In this document: positions 44,554 through 54,241 of the stretch, piece after piece
Numbering within the stretch: the stretch's first letter is position 1
Layout: every line of letters starts with the position of its first letter
DNA from: Acetobacter aceti NBRC 14818
GTDB lineage: Bacteria > Pseudomonadota > Alphaproteobacteria > Acetobacterales > Acetobacteraceae
Length of the DNA: 64,000 bases
Assembly: GCF_000193495.2 (NCBI RefSeq)
Contig: NZ_AP023410.1
Span: 1,736,001 to 1,800,000 of the forward strand
Direction: 5' to 3'
Position numbers and translations under genes: made by a program
Notes under the pieces: generated by a model
Told to the model about the DNA's origin: nothing
Seen by the model: the letters and a program-made list of their open reading frames with translations, nothing else
The model's database searches: none

Positions 44554-45864
44554 ATGACGCGTCGATCCGGAAGTGCCGATATGCCGCTGCACGGCGGTCG
44601 CGTGCCGCAATGGCTTGCCGACCGGATGAGCAGTCTGGGGGCCGTGATCACTCAGGCCATTGTCCATCATTACGGACGCGATGAATTTCTGCGACGTCTG
44701 GCCCATCCCTTCTGGTTCCAGTCCTTCGGTGCTGTCATGGGCATGGACTGGCATTCGTCAGGCATCACAACCAGTGTGATGGGGGCTCTCAAGCGCGGAC
44801 TGGCGCCCTTATCCGATGAACTGGGCCTGCATGTCTGTGGCGGTCGCGGCCGACATTCCCGCCATACACCGGATGAACTGACCGCTGTGGCTGACATGAC
44901 CGGACTGGATGGTGCGGCGCTCGCACGGGCAAGCCGGCTGGTCGCCAAGGTCGACAGTGCTGCGGTTCAGGACGGCTTCAACCTGTATCTGCACAGCTTC
45001 GTTCTGGCGGATGATGGCCGCTGGGTGGTCGTGCAGCAGGGTATGAACGGAGAAAGCCGGTATGCCCGCCGTTATCACTGGCTGTCGGAAGGGCTGACGA
45101 GCTTCGTTGCCGATCCTCACAGCGCTATCGACGGAAAACCGCAGGGGAATATTGTTAATCTTGCCGATCGCCGTGCGGACAGGAGTCGTATCGCGCAACT
45201 GGACCTGTTGCGTGATCTGGGACCGGATAAGGTGGCGCGTGAAGTATCCGCACTGAGAGCCGCAGAACAGGCTCCACCGGCACAGGGGATGTTACCGCAC
45301 CTCGTCATGCCGGAACATCACGATGTGCGCTCTGATGACGTGATGATCCGACGACTGCATGGCGCTCTTGCCGCAGCGGCGGATCGGGGGCCGGAGGATT
45401 TTCAGGATCTGCTGCTAACGCCGGGAGTTGGGGCGAGAACCGTGGAAGCGCTGGCCATGGTGGCGGAAGTTGTGCATGGAACGCCATGCCGTTTCGCCGA
45501 TCCGGCACGGTTCTCCATGGCGCATGGTGGAAAAGATCGTCACCCCTTCCCTGTGCCGACAGAGGTGTATGATCGCACGATCGCCATGCTGAAAGGCGCT
45601 GTCGAACAGGCGAGTCTGGGGAATGAGGAACGACTTGAGGCTATCCGCAGGCTGGACGCTCAGGCGCGACATCTGGAGCAATGGGTCTCAGGTCCGTCAC
45701 TGGACGAGCATATTGCGTCTGAAAGAACGCGCTCTCATGCCTATGGTGGACGGAGTGTGTTTGGCTGGGAGCCACCATCAAAAGTAAAAGCAGAGCGACC
45801 GAAGGCTGGAACCGCTCCGACTGGGAAAAAACGTAGGCCACCCCGGTTTGCTCTTACGTCTTGA
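44554..45864 (+). CDS. DUF763 domain-containing protein
   Basis: A 436-residue protein without membrane segments. The DUF763 features are the N-terminal MPLHGGRVPQWLADRMSSLG, the HPFWFQSFGAVMGMDWHSSG block and LGLHVCGGRGRHSRHTPDEL, then the central ANDs of a HDGFN-type stretch (DGFNLYLHSFVLADDGRWVV). The basic, low-complexity C-terminus (KVKAERPKAG) is variable. DUF763 is widespread in archaea and scattered in bacteria; its His, Cys and Asp clusters suggest a nucleic-acid or metal-dependent enzyme, but no activity is known to me. The start is ATG at 44554, with a GTG two codons earlier as alternative. Confidence 0.8.
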   Translation: MTRRSGSADMPLHGGRVPQWLADRMSSLGAVITQAIVHHYGRDEFLRRLAHPFWFQSFGAVMGMDWHSSGITTSVMGALKRGLAPLSDELGLHVCGGRGRHSRHTPDELTAVADMTGLDGAALARASRLVAKVDSAAVQDGFNLYLHSFVLADDGRWVVVQQGMNGESRYARRYHWLSEGLTSFVADPHSAIDGKPQGNIVNLADRRADRSRIAQLDLLRDLGPDKVAREVSALRAAEQAPPAQGMLPHLVMPEHHDVRSDDVMIRRLHGALAAAADRGPEDFQDLLLTPGVGARTVEALAMVAEVVHGTPCRFADPARFSMAHGGKDRHPFPVPTEVYDRTIAMLKGAVEQASLGNEERLEAIRRLDAQARHLEQWVSGPSLDEHIASERTRSHAYGGRSVFGWEPPSKVKAERPKAGTAPTGKKRRPPRFALTS

Positions 45865-46165
45865 GACAGCTCCGCTTCCTGAACCAATCTCGGCAGGCGA
45901 CTATATAACGCTGTTTGCACTATGACGGAGTCGCAGTTCACACAGATTTTCCATTTAAGGAAAACTGTCGCGAGCCACGGAAAGTCCGTGTCAGATTTTA
46001 TGAAAATATAAGAGAGCGGCTCAGACTGACAGCGTAGAAGCCGATCTGAAGCATCGCATGATATGTGGATCAAACTGATACGGCATTTATTTCAGCTCGT
46101 TCAGTGCATCACCACCATCGCCAGTCAGGACTGACGGAACGCTGTGAAACCAGCGTTGAAAGCCT
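45865..46165. other. Intergenic region downstream of rplS and the DUF763 gene
   Basis: Convergent gene ends flank about 300 bases of somewhat AT-rich sequence. I see no gene or RNA feature apart from the hairpin that begins at 46166. Confidence 0.5.
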
Positions 46166-46203
46166 TTCTGCCCGGAAACCCATTAAGGATTTTCCGGGCA
46201 GAA
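46166..46203 (-). terminator. Terminator of the ffh-rpsP-rimM-trmD-rplS operon
   Basis: Thirteen-base perfect arms (TTCTGCCCGGAAA and its complement) with a 12-base loop, 13 bases past the rplS stop on the minus strand. The tail on that strand is only weakly T-rich. Confidence 0.7.
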
Positions 46204-46216
46204 CACCTGAATAATA

Positions 46217-46612
46217 TCAGGCGCTGGCTTTTGCCTTGGCAGCCGGCGTCACGTCACGGGGACGCTCGGCGATACGAGCGGACTTACCGCTACGGCCACG
46301 CAGATAGTACAGCTTCGCGCGACGCACCTTACCACGACGAACAACCTTGATCTCGGCAAGGGTCGGCGCATAGAGCGGGAATACACGCTCCACGCCTTCA
46401 CCATTGGAGATCTTACGAACCGTGAAGTTGCTGTTCAGGCCCTTGTTGGAACGGGCGATGACAACGCCTTCGTAAGCCTGAACGCGCTCGCGCTCGCCTT
46501 CCTTGACGCGGACGGACACGCGGACGGTGTCGCCAGCCTGGAAAACAGGCACTTCACGGATGGCGGTGAGGCGAGCGATTTCGTCGGCCTCGTACTGCTG
46601 GATGATGTTCAT
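46217..46612 (-). CDS. rplS: 50S ribosomal protein L19
   Basis: A 131-residue protein of the 30S-50S interface. [20 protein letters not shown], then [20 protein letters not shown], and the basic [18 protein letters not shown] are unmistakable. The C-terminus is slightly extended by an Ala/Lys-rich tail ([13 protein letters not shown]). The ATG overlaps the trmD stop by four bases and has AAGGA inside trmD. Confidence 0.97.
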   Translation of the reverse strand: MNIIQQYEADEIARLTAIREVPVFQAGDTVRVSVRVKEGERERVQAYEGVVIARSNKGLNSNFTVRKISNGEGVERVFPLYAPTLAEIKVVRRGKVRRAKLYYLRGRSGKSARIAERPRDVTPAAKAKASA

Positions 46613-47340
46613 AGGGACTGTCCTTCCTGAACGGATGGTCTGGAACTACTGTGCGACAGATGGGCTGCCCACAGGTCGGGCCGACGCTCGCGCGTGACCC
46701 GCTCGGATTGTTCGCGCCGCCAACGGGCAATCGCCGCGTGGTTTCCGGACAGAAGGACGTCCGGCACCGTGCGGCCCTGCCATTCGGCGGGGCGGGTATA
46801 GTGAGGATATTCAAGAAGACCGTCGGAAAAGCTTTCCTCGACACTGCTTTCCGCAGAGCCCATGACGCCGGGCAGCAGCCGCACGCAGGCATCCAGCAGC
46901 ACCAGCGCCGCCGTCTCCCCACCCGAAAGCACGTAATCCCCGATCGAGATCTGCTCGATGGAGCGTGCTTCCAGAACGCGCTCGTCCACACCTTCGTAAC
47001 GCCCGCAGAGCAGGGTCACGCCCGGCCCCGCCACGTAACGACGGATATCGGCCTGCGCCAGCGGACGACCACGCGGGGTCAGATAGACGCACGGAGCGCC
47101 ATCCTGCCGCGAGACCGAGTCCAGCGCCGTGTCCACCACATCCGCACGCATCACCATGCCCGCACCGCCACCAAAGGGCGTGTCGTCCACGGCGTTGTGA
47201 CGTCCGAGCCCGAAGGCCCGCAGGTCGCGCACATCGCAGTTCCACGTTCCGTTCTCCAGCGCCCGACCGGCCAGAGACTGGCCAAGCGGTCCCGGAAACA
47301 TCTCGGGGAACAGGGTGAGGATCGTCGCTGTCCAGCTCAT
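46609..47340 (-). CDS. trmD: tRNA (guanine-37-N1)-methyltransferase
   Basis: A 243-residue SPOUT methyltransferase that methylates G37 of tRNAs using S-adenosylmethionine, preventing frameshifts. The N-terminal [16 protein letters not shown], the [18 protein letters not shown] loop and the trefoil-knot segment [20 protein letters not shown] are characteristic. Both ends overlap the neighbouring genes by four bases (ATGA), so rimM-trmD-rplS is tightly coupled. Confidence 0.97.
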   Translation of the reverse strand: MSWTATILTLFPEMFPGPLGQSLAGRALENGTWNCDVRDLRAFGLGRHNAVDDTPFGGGAGMVMRADVVDTALDSVSRQDGAPCVYLTPRGRPLAQADIRRYVAGPGVTLLCGRYEGVDERVLEARSIEQISIGDYVLSGGETAALVLLDACVRLLPGVMGSAESSVEESFSDGLLEYPHYTRPAEWQGRTVPDVLLSGNHAAIARWRREQSERVTRERRPDLWAAHLSHSSSRPSVQEGQSL

Positions 47341-47876
47341 GCCGAAGCACCCTTTGTGACCTTCTCTTTCGGCGCGTGCTCTTCCTCACCGATCACCTCC
47401 ACCGGACGCACGACGATCATGCGACGGTTGGGAAAATCGATTTCGGGCACACAGGCCTTGGAGAACGGCAGGATCAGGCCGGTATCGAGTTCGAGACTCG
47501 TGCCCGCGCCATAATCATGCACCGTGACGACCTTGCCGATCGAAGCTCCCTCTTCCACAGCGTCCAGACCGAGCAGGTCACTGTGATAGAACTCGTCCTC
47601 GTCCGGCTCGGGCAGCACGTCGCGGCTGACATAGAGCTTGCGGTTGACCAGCGCCTGCGCCGCCGTCCGGTCGGCAAGCGGCTTTCCCTGCGCATCGCGC
47701 AGTTCCGCCACACCGCCCGAACGCCAGTTCAGCGTCCAGCGATCACCACGATCGTCCGTCAGCACACCATAGGAGACCAGAGAGTCCTCATCGGTGGCGT
47801 AGCTGTGCACATGCACAAGCCCGCGCACACCGTGCGGCCTCCCTATGACTCCAATCTGGATGCGTTCGTCGGTCAT
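47337..47876 (-). CDS. rimM: 16S rRNA processing protein RimM
   Basis: A 179-residue ribosome maturation factor that assists 30S head assembly and binds S19. The N-terminal [19 protein letters not shown] is the RimM motif, and the PRC-barrel half contains [14 protein letters not shown]. The C-terminal tail is charged. It lies 30 bases after rpsP and overlaps trmD by four bases. Confidence 0.94.
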   Translation of the reverse strand: MTDERIQIGVIGRPHGVRGLVHVHSYATDEDSLVSYGVLTDDRGDRWTLNWRSGGVAELRDAQGKPLADRTAAQALVNRKLYVSRDVLPEPDEDEFYHSDLLGLDAVEEGASIGKVVTVHDYGAGTSLELDTGLILPFSKACVPEIDFPNRRMIVVRPVEVIGEEEHAPKEKVTKGASA

Positions 47877-47906
47877 GGCGAGAAAGCGTCTTCCGGTCTC
47901 TCAGCC

Positions 47907-48257
47907 TCAAGCCGCGGCTTCAGCAGCGGCAGCAGCGGCTTTCGCACGCTCCTGCGCCTTCTTCTTCGGCGCGGACTGCTTCGGCTGCTCGTTCCAGGTC
48001 GGCTTCGCGATCAGGCCAGCGTTACCAAGGAAACGGGCGACACGGTCGGTCGGCTGAGCGCCCTGCGACAGCCAGTGCGTGATGCGCTCGTTCGTCAGCT
48101 TCACGCGATCAGCGTGATCGGACGGCAGCATCGGGTTGTACGCGCCAACCTTCTCGATGAAGCGGCCATCGCGCGGTGAACGGCTGTCTGCGATCACGAT
48201 GTGATAGTAAGGACGCTTCTTCGCACCAGCGCGTGCAAGGCGGATTTTGAGGCTCAT
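47907..48257 (-). CDS. rpsP: 30S ribosomal protein S16
   Basis: A 116-residue protein. [20 protein letters not shown] and [14 protein letters not shown] are the S16 signatures, and the tail is Ala/Lys-rich as in related alphaproteobacteria. It is 44 bases downstream of ffh in the minus-strand operon. Confidence 0.97.
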   Translation of the reverse strand: MSLKIRLARAGAKKRPYYHIVIADSRSPRDGRFIEKVGAYNPMLPSDHADRVKLTNERITHWLSQGAQPTDRVARFLGNAGLIAKPTWNEQPKQSAPKKKAQERAKAAAAAAEAAA

Positions 48258-48301
48258 TCAACTACTCCGGTAAAGCCAGAAAAAGATAAAAAGGGGACAG
48301 G

Positions 48302-49744
48302 TCAGCCGAAGGGAGGCCGGCCACCGGGACCACCGGGGAAGCCGCCGGGGCCTCCCGGCATGCCGCCCCCGGACATGAGCGCGGAGGCCTGTCGCATCAG
48401 GCCTTTCAGCCCGAGCTTGTTGACCCGCTTCATCATGGTGGACATGTCATCGAACTGCTTGAGCAGCTTGTTGACTTCCTGAACTGTGGTTCCAGACCCG
48501 GCGGCGATACGCTTCTTGCGCGACGCCTTGATGATGTCGGGCGTCTTGCGCTCCGCCTTGGTCATGGAGGAAATGATGGCCTGATGCTTCTTGAAGATCG
48601 TGGTGTCGAGTTTCTTCTCGTCCACCATGTCCTTCATCTTGCCCATGCCCGGCAGCATCCCGAGGATGCCCGAGATCGAGCCCATCTTCTGGATCTGCTT
48701 GATCTGCGACACATAGTCGTCGAGATCGAACTTGCCAGCCATCATCTTCTTGGCCAGCCGCTCTCCCTCTTCCTGATCGAGCGTATCAGCAGCTTTCTCG
48801 ACCAGTCCGGCGATGTCACCAAGGCCGAGGATACGGCCAGCAACACGCTCCGGATGGAATTCCTCCAGCGCGTCCAGCTTTTCGCCCGAACCGGTCAGCT
48901 TGATCGGCGCGCCGGTGATCGCACGCATGGACAGCGCGGCGCCGCCACGGGCGTCACCATCCATACGGGTCATGACAACGCCGGAAACGCCCACGGCCTC
49001 GTTAAACAGCTTGGCCGTGTTGACGGCATCCTGACCCGTCATCGCATCGACAACGAGCAGCGTTTCAGCCGGGTGTGTGACGTCGCGGATCTGACGGACT
49101 TCATCCATCAGCGCTTCGTCGATGGACAGACGGCCTGCCGTATCGAGAATGACGACGTCATAGCCTTCGCGGCGCGCCGTATCCATCGCACGATTGGCGA
49201 TCTCGACCGGTGTCTGACCAGCGATGATCGGCAGTGACGCGACTTTCGCACGCTCGGCCAACTGCTGAAGCTGGAGCTGGGCGGCAGGACGCTGCGTATC
49301 GAGCGAGGCCAGCAGCACCTTCTTGCGCTCGCGGGTCGCGAGACGCAGGGCGATCTTGCCGGATGTGGTGGTCTTGCCCGAGCCCTGCAGACCGACCATC
49401 AGGATCGGCACAGGCGGAGCTGCGTTCAGATTCAGGGGGACAGCGCCAGCACCGCCAAGGGCGTCGATCAGCGCATCATTGACGATCTTGGCGACAGCCT
49501 GACCCGGAGAGATGCTTTCCAGCACCTCCGCGCCGACCGAACGCTCCTTGACCTTGTTGACGAAGTCCTTGACGACCGGAAGCGCGACGTCGGCCTCCAG
49601 CATCGCCAGCCGAACCTCGCGCATGGCCTCCGCAACGTCGGCCTCGGTCAGCGTGCCGCGCTTGCCGAGATCGCCAATAACGCCGGAAAACTTGTCGGAC
49701 AGAGATTCGAACAAGAACCGTTTCCCCAAAAGAATACGCGCCAC
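48302..49744 (-). CDS. ffh: Signal recognition particle protein Ffh
   Basis: A 480-residue SRP54 GTPase that binds 4.5S RNA and targets membrane proteins to FtsY. The N domain is FESLSDKFSGVIGDL; the G domain has VGLQGSGKTTTSGKIAL, DTQRPAA, VVILDTAGRL and TRMDGDARGGAALS. The methionine-rich M domain (LGMLPGMGKMKDM) ends in a Met/Gly/Pro-rich tail. Family members usually begin at MFESL or the like, so a TTG at 49714 with GGGG upstream is a plausible true start, ten codons inside the listed frame. Confidence 0.96.
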   Translation of the reverse strand: MARILLGKRFLFESLSDKFSGVIGDLGKRGTLTEADVAEAMREVRLAMLEADVALPVVKDFVNKVKERSVGAEVLESISPGQAVAKIVNDALIDALGGAGAVPLNLNAAPPVPILMVGLQGSGKTTTSGKIALRLATRERKKVLLASLDTQRPAAQLQLQQLAERAKVASLPIIAGQTPVEIANRAMDTARREGYDVVILDTAGRLSIDEALMDEVRQIRDVTHPAETLLVVDAMTGQDAVNTAKLFNEAVGVSGVVMTRMDGDARGGAALSMRAITGAPIKLTGSGEKLDALEEFHPERVAGRILGLGDIAGLVEKAADTLDQEEGERLAKKMMAGKFDLDDYVSQIKQIQKMGSISGILGMLPGMGKMKDMVDEKKLDTTIFKKHQAIISSMTKAERKTPDIIKASRKKRIAAGSGTTVQEVNKLLKQFDDMSTMMKRVNKLGLKGLMRQASALMSGGGMPGGPGGFPGGPGGRPPFG

Positions 49745-49852
49745 TGCGCGAATACTCGCGGGGTGGCGTGACTTATGTGTGGATCATGCTCCTACGCCCC
49801 ACGGAGGCAGGAGTCAAACGGAAAGACCCAATTCCCGGACGCCGGATCGCAT

Positions 49853-49892
49853 AAAAAAAACACCGCTGCCCGTCAGTTGGGCAGCGGTGTTG
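49853..49892 (-). terminator. Rho-independent terminator of the second Hint gene
   Basis: Arms AACACCGCTGCCC and GGGCAGCGGTGTT with a 7-base loop, followed on the minus strand by eight T residues. It lies about 37 bases past the stop at 49930. A textbook terminator. Confidence 0.9.
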
Positions 49893-49929
49893 TCGAATAC
49901 CACTTTAACTCTGTTACGCAGTTCGAAGC

Positions 49930-51387
49930 TTACGCGCTCTGAACCTCGTCGGCTCCGGCCGCATCGGCAAGCCGATAAGGACCGCCAGCAAGAACCTGCA
50001 TGGCAAGCTGGGCAAACGCGCCGGTTTCATGCTCTTCGAACGACAAAAACGCGTTGCCGTCCGTCCATCGCGCACCTTCCGCATCGCGACACTGCCAACC
50101 AGACAGTTCCGTCTCCGTCAGATGCGAGGTCAGGACATACGGCTTGCCGCTGTCAAACAGCTTGATCTCTCCGATAGCGACACCAAGCGAGCGCCGGTCA
50201 TCCACAAACACTCCCATGACATCGCTGGGACGGCTGGTGCGGGACACGATCCTGACCGACTTGACGCCGGACGGAAGGCGGAAGGCGGTGTACCCATCCA
50301 CCTGACGCGATTCCCTGATGATCTGCCCGTTTTCCGTCACAAGATGCAGATCCGCATCCTGCGTCAGAACCGGCTCCACAGCATGCATCGGGACATCGCC
50401 ATCAATCGCCCGCGCTTCGATACGACGGTAAATGGGCTCAACAAAGGCGCGATCCGTTTTCAGCGGGGCCGCAGCATCCGTTTCCCACTGGAGACCACGG
50501 CTACCAATCCGGGCCGCTCCGGCAATCTGCCTGAATGAGTGACGGTCACCTGTATCGAGATAGCTTTCCGTCAGCACACCGTCAGCCATGATGATGGCGT
50601 GGCTCTCGGTTTCAATGTGGTAGTAATCGTAGGACAGAATGGACCGGTCATAGAAGATGGATCTGCCATTCACCAGCATCCGGACGGGCACAAATCCGCC
50701 ATCCAGATACAGGCAGTGTTCGGCTGTCACCAGCATATCCTGAGCAGGCACGGCCGGGGCGATTGCATCCTTCAGCACACGCACCGGATAACCCGCCTCA
50801 TCTTCATGAGGCAGCGGACGAACCACGGCATGGGATTTTCCAGCCCACACCACCTTGCGCGCGACAGGAGCACCGCTCGCATCCGACCATGTATTCAGGA
50901 GATCACCTTCCCGAATATCTTCGACACGCACGTCACCCGAAGCCGTCGAGATCAGCGTTCCTGCAAGAAAGCAGGCGGTAATTTCATAGTAACCGCCAGA
51001 CTGAGGCACGACATCCGTGAGATTCTTCTGAACGTAGTGCGATCCGGACTCTATGGACGGTCCAAGATTCAGAAGATCACCCGTTATGCGGAAAGAGATA
51101 CTTCTACCGTCTGTCGTGTCATAATTTATGATCGTTATATTGCTTGCTTTATTATAAACAACCGTCGAATCAGAGGAAATATTTCCTGATCCGATCTCTA
51201 TATTAAATTCAGCATTGTTCGACTGGTTTATATAGACCTGCGTCCCAGATGAAGAAGCCTGGATTGAATCGAGATATATTGAAGTTCCAGACGCATTGAC
51301 GTTGATATAGTTCGTTCCATTCTTGCTAAACGAACTACTACTTGTGTGCAGAGAGCTATTTTGTGAATTGAGATTATAGATGGTCAT
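49930..51387 (-). CDS. Hint_2 domain protein with Ser/Asn-rich N-terminus
   Basis: A 485-residue protein. The first 130 residues are Asn/Ser/Thr/Ile-rich, beta-repeat-like and AT-rich at DNA level (INVNASGTSIYLDSIQASSS; STVVYNKASNITIINY). Residues 139-290 form the Hint_2 domain: Cys139 in YEITACFLAGTLISTASGDV and block B LVTAEHCLYLDGGFVP with His224. The C-terminal 190 residues (DLHLVTENGQIIRES, SGWQCRDAEGARW) are unassigned and differ from the module of the first Hint protein. There is no Sec signal. The gene is monocistronic with its own terminator. A self-cleaving surface or secreted protein is inferred from the Hint fold. Confidence 0.82.
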   Translation of the reverse strand: MTIYNLNSQNSSLHTSSSSFSKNGTNYINVNASGTSIYLDSIQASSSGTQVYINQSNNAEFNIEIGSGNISSDSTVVYNKASNITIINYDTTDGRSISFRITGDLLNLGPSIESGSHYVQKNLTDVVPQSGGYYEITACFLAGTLISTASGDVRVEDIREGDLLNTWSDASGAPVARKVVWAGKSHAVVRPLPHEDEAGYPVRVLKDAIAPAVPAQDMLVTAEHCLYLDGGFVPVRMLVNGRSIFYDRSILSYDYYHIETESHAIIMADGVLTESYLDTGDRHSFRQIAGAARIGSRGLQWETDAAAPLKTDRAFVEPIYRRIEARAIDGDVPMHAVEPVLTQDADLHLVTENGQIIRESRQVDGYTAFRLPSGVKSVRIVSRTSRPSDVMGVFVDDRRSLGVAIGEIKLFDSGKPYVLTSHLTETELSGWQCRDAEGARWTDGNAFLSFEEHETGAFAQLAMQVLAGGPYRLADAAGADEVQSA

Positions 51388-51779
51388 GACGAATGCCTCT
51401 CCGCGACGGAGTGAGTTTCGCCTATTTTATTAATGATAGATAAATCATGGAAGCTCATTTTTTCATTTTTAATTAAAAATTTACGGATATGTATATTTTA
51501 AAAAACGATTCTTATAATCGATATCAATTTTTCGGTATTACAATAATTTAAGCATAACAGTTACAACGCCATATCGCAGATACAGTTCCCACAGCAGGCA
51601 CTCAATTCCATCATCAGAAGAAAAATTTCAATAAACCACTATATTCTGTAAATAAAATTCAACAAAAAAATGGAAAACAGGAAAAAATCCGCCCTGATGT
51701 TTCTGCTCTCAGCTAATAGAGTCAGAACAGGCTGAATAATCCAGCCAGACCTGTCGTCCGGCTGGATACATGCTTCAGA
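51388..51779. other. AT-rich intergenic region upstream of the second Hint gene
   Basis: About 390 bases, very AT-rich between 51420 and 51700, with no gene. It probably contains the Hint gene promoter on the minus strand and the 3' end of the dehydrogenase transcript's upstream neighbour; I see no clear boxes, hairpins or repeats. Confidence 0.45.
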
Positions 51780-53240
51780 TTACAGCTTCAGACCGGCCAT
51801 GTGCAGCGCCTTGGTTTCAAGGAATTCCTCGATGCCTTCCGCGCCACCCTCACGACCCAACCCAGACTGCTTCACACCACCAAATGGCGCGCACTCCATC
51901 GACACCATGCCGGTATTCACGCCAACCATGCCATATTCCAGCGCCTCACCGACGCGCCATGCCCGACTCATGTCCGTCGTGAAGAAATAGCTGGCCAGTC
52001 CGAACGGCGTATCGTTGGCCTTGCGGATCACCTCCGCTTCATCGCTGAACTTGAAGATCGGCATCAGCGGCCCGAATGTTTCTTCGCTGAACACGCGCAT
52101 CTCGGTCGTCACGCCTTCCAGCACGACAGGCGTGGCGAAGTTGCCGTTCGTCTCCAGCGGTGCGCTGACATAGCTGGCCCCTTTGGACAGAGCGTCCTCG
52201 ACATGCTCGCGGACTTTCTTCACGGCGTTTTCGTTGATGAGCGGCCCCATCGTGACGCCTTCTTCAAGCCCGTTACCAATCTTGAATTTGGCGACCTCTT
52301 CCTTCATGCGGGCGACGAACTGGTCGTGGATGCCGTCCTGAACAAAGATGCGGTTGGCGCAGACACAGGTCTGTCCGGCATTGCGGAATTTGCTGGCCAA
52401 AGCACCAGCAACAGCCGTTTCCAGATCGGCGTCATCAAAGATGATGAACGGCGCATTACCGCCAAGCTCAAGGCTCAGGCGCTTGATGGTGTCGGCTGAC
52501 TGTTTCATCAGCAGCGCGCCAACATGAGTGGAGCCGGTAAAGGACAGCTTGCGCACGACCGGGCTGGAGGTCAGCTCAGGGCCGATTTCCTTCGCATCGC
52601 CGGTCACGAGAGAGAACAGACCTTTCGGCAGGCCCGCGCGCTCGGCCAGAACGGCTAGCGTCAGCGCGGAATAAGGTGTCAGTTCGGATGGCTTGAGCAC
52701 CATGCTACACCCGGCAGCAAAGGCCGGGCCGCACTTGCGGGTGATCATGGCGTTGGGGAAATTCCACGGCGTGATAGCGGCGGTCGTGCCGACCGGCTGC
52801 TTCACGGTGAGAACGCGGCGGTCCTTCTGTGGCGGCGTGATGACGGCCCCGTTGATACGGCGGGCTTCCTCCGCGAACCATTTGATGAAGGAAGCGCCGT
52901 ATTTCACTTCGCCCTTCGACTCGGACAGAGGCTTGCCCTGTTCAACCGTCATGATGAGCGCCAGATCGTCCGCGTTTTTCAGGATCAGATCGTACCACGC
53001 CATCAGCAGGTCGGCGCGCTCGTCGGGATTGGTGGTTTTCCACTTGGCCTGCGCCCGGTCAGCGGCTTCGATGGCCCGCTGGGTCTCTGCGGCCGTACAG
53101 GCCGGAATCGTTCCGATCACTTCACCCGTCGCCGGATTGGTGACGGACAGCGTCTTGCCGGAAGACGACGTCATCCATTCTCCCGCGATATAGGCCTGTT
53201 CACGGAAGAGAGACGGATCGGAAAGATTGGCAATGCCCAT
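51780..53240 (-). CDS. gabD: NAD(P)-dependent succinate-semialdehyde dehydrogenase
   Basis: A 486-residue aldehyde dehydrogenase. The catalytic Cys lies in KFRNAGQTCVCANRIFVQ and the general-base Glu in LSLELGGNAPFIIFDDADL; TAAITPWNFPNAMITRK and SFTGSTHVGALLM bind the cofactor. The profile and length fit GabD, which oxidises succinate semialdehyde to succinate in GABA breakdown or a TCA bypass. No gabT-type gene is adjacent, although a class III aminotransferase lies 8 kb away. Confidence 0.92.
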   Translation of the reverse strand: MGIANLSDPSLFREQAYIAGEWMTSSSGKTLSVTNPATGEVIGTIPACTAAETQRAIEAADRAQAKWKTTNPDERADLLMAWYDLILKNADDLALIMTVEQGKPLSESKGEVKYGASFIKWFAEEARRINGAVITPPQKDRRVLTVKQPVGTTAAITPWNFPNAMITRKCGPAFAAGCSMVLKPSELTPYSALTLAVLAERAGLPKGLFSLVTGDAKEIGPELTSSPVVRKLSFTGSTHVGALLMKQSADTIKRLSLELGGNAPFIIFDDADLETAVAGALASKFRNAGQTCVCANRIFVQDGIHDQFVARMKEEVAKFKIGNGLEEGVTMGPLINENAVKKVREHVEDALSKGASYVSAPLETNGNFATPVVLEGVTTEMRVFSEETFGPLMPIFKFSDEAEVIRKANDTPFGLASYFFTTDMSRAWRVGEALEYGMVGVNTGMVSMECAPFGGVKQSGLGREGGAEGIEEFLETKALHMAGLKL

Positions 53241-53349
53241 GATGGACCTCCGGATGAGCGGCGCTCTGTTGAGATGCCGGCTTGTCAGTCACCGAAAAAC
53301 AGATGACATTACGCCAGACAGATTAACCTTTCTGACGCTGGAGGGTTTT

Positions 53350-54120
53350 TCAGTCCAGCGTGATCATGACAGGAACGTGGTCGGACGGCTGGGGCATCGC
53401 CCGCTCGGCCTTGTCCGGTTCCGCTTTGACAAGACGCTCAGCCACGGCGGGCGAAAGCAGAAGATGGTCAATGCGGAGCCCCATATCACGGTTGAAAGCC
53501 CCGGCCTGATAGTCCCAGAACGTATAAATCGTCTCGTCCGGGTGAAGCGCCCGCACGGCGTCCGTCAGACCAAGCCAGAGCAAGCGCCTGAAAGCGGCGC
53601 GGCTTTCAGGGCGGACGAGCGCATCCGTAGCGGGCAATGAGCCGGGCGCAAGATCCCGGTCTGTCGGACAGACGTTGTAGTCGCCAGCGAGAATGAAGTC
53701 CGTGTCCGCCCGCAGCATGGTTTCCGCATGACGGGCAAGAGCATCCAGAAATTCGAGCTTGCCAAGAAAACCGGCTTCACCGCCGGAGTTGCCGTTGGGG
53801 AGATACAGGTTCCCCACTGTCAGGGAATCAAGCCTGACCTCAATATAGCGGGCCGGTGGTTCCGGATCGCTCAGACCCGGCAGTTTACGGGCCAGCACCT
53901 CAACCGGACGGCGGGAAAGAACCGCCACTCCGTTGTAGGATTTCTGTCCGACGCAATGAGAGATGTAACCGGCTTCCTCGAAGACCGAAGCGGGAAACAG
54001 ATGATCCTCGCACTTGATTTCCTGCAACAGCAGCAGGTCCGGTTCATTATGCTTCAACCAGTCGAGGACAAGAGACTGACGCTGACGGATGGAATTGACA
54101 TTCCAGGTCGCAATTTTCAT
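53350..54120 (-). CDS. xthA: Exodeoxyribonuclease III
   Basis: A 256-residue AP endonuclease and 3'-5' exonuclease of the EEP fold for base-excision repair. KIATWNVNSIRQRQSLVLDW starts it; the metal Glu is in LLLQEIKCEDHLFP, LAGDYNVCPTDRD holds the Asp-Asn pair and LRIDHLLLSPAV plus QPSDHVPVMITLD the catalytic Asp and His. The start ATG is in a good context and the length is normal. Confidence 0.96.
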   Translation of the reverse strand: MKIATWNVNSIRQRQSLVLDWLKHNEPDLLLLQEIKCEDHLFPASVFEEAGYISHCVGQKSYNGVAVLSRRPVEVLARKLPGLSDPEPPARYIEVRLDSLTVGNLYLPNGNSGGEAGFLGKLEFLDALARHAETMLRADTDFILAGDYNVCPTDRDLAPGSLPATDALVRPESRAAFRRLLWLGLTDAVRALHPDETIYTFWDYQAGAFNRDMGLRIDHLLLSPAVAERLVKAEPDKAERAMPQPSDHVPVMITLD

Positions 54121-54241
54121 GGCGTTGTGGCGGCCTTGTGAACCGGGTGTGCAAAATGGCCTGCATCCGCAGACCCGAGGGAAGGCCGGGCTCTCATTCT
54201 GCTACGAAGAAAATCAGGCCACAGCGAAAAGAGCAGCAGCG

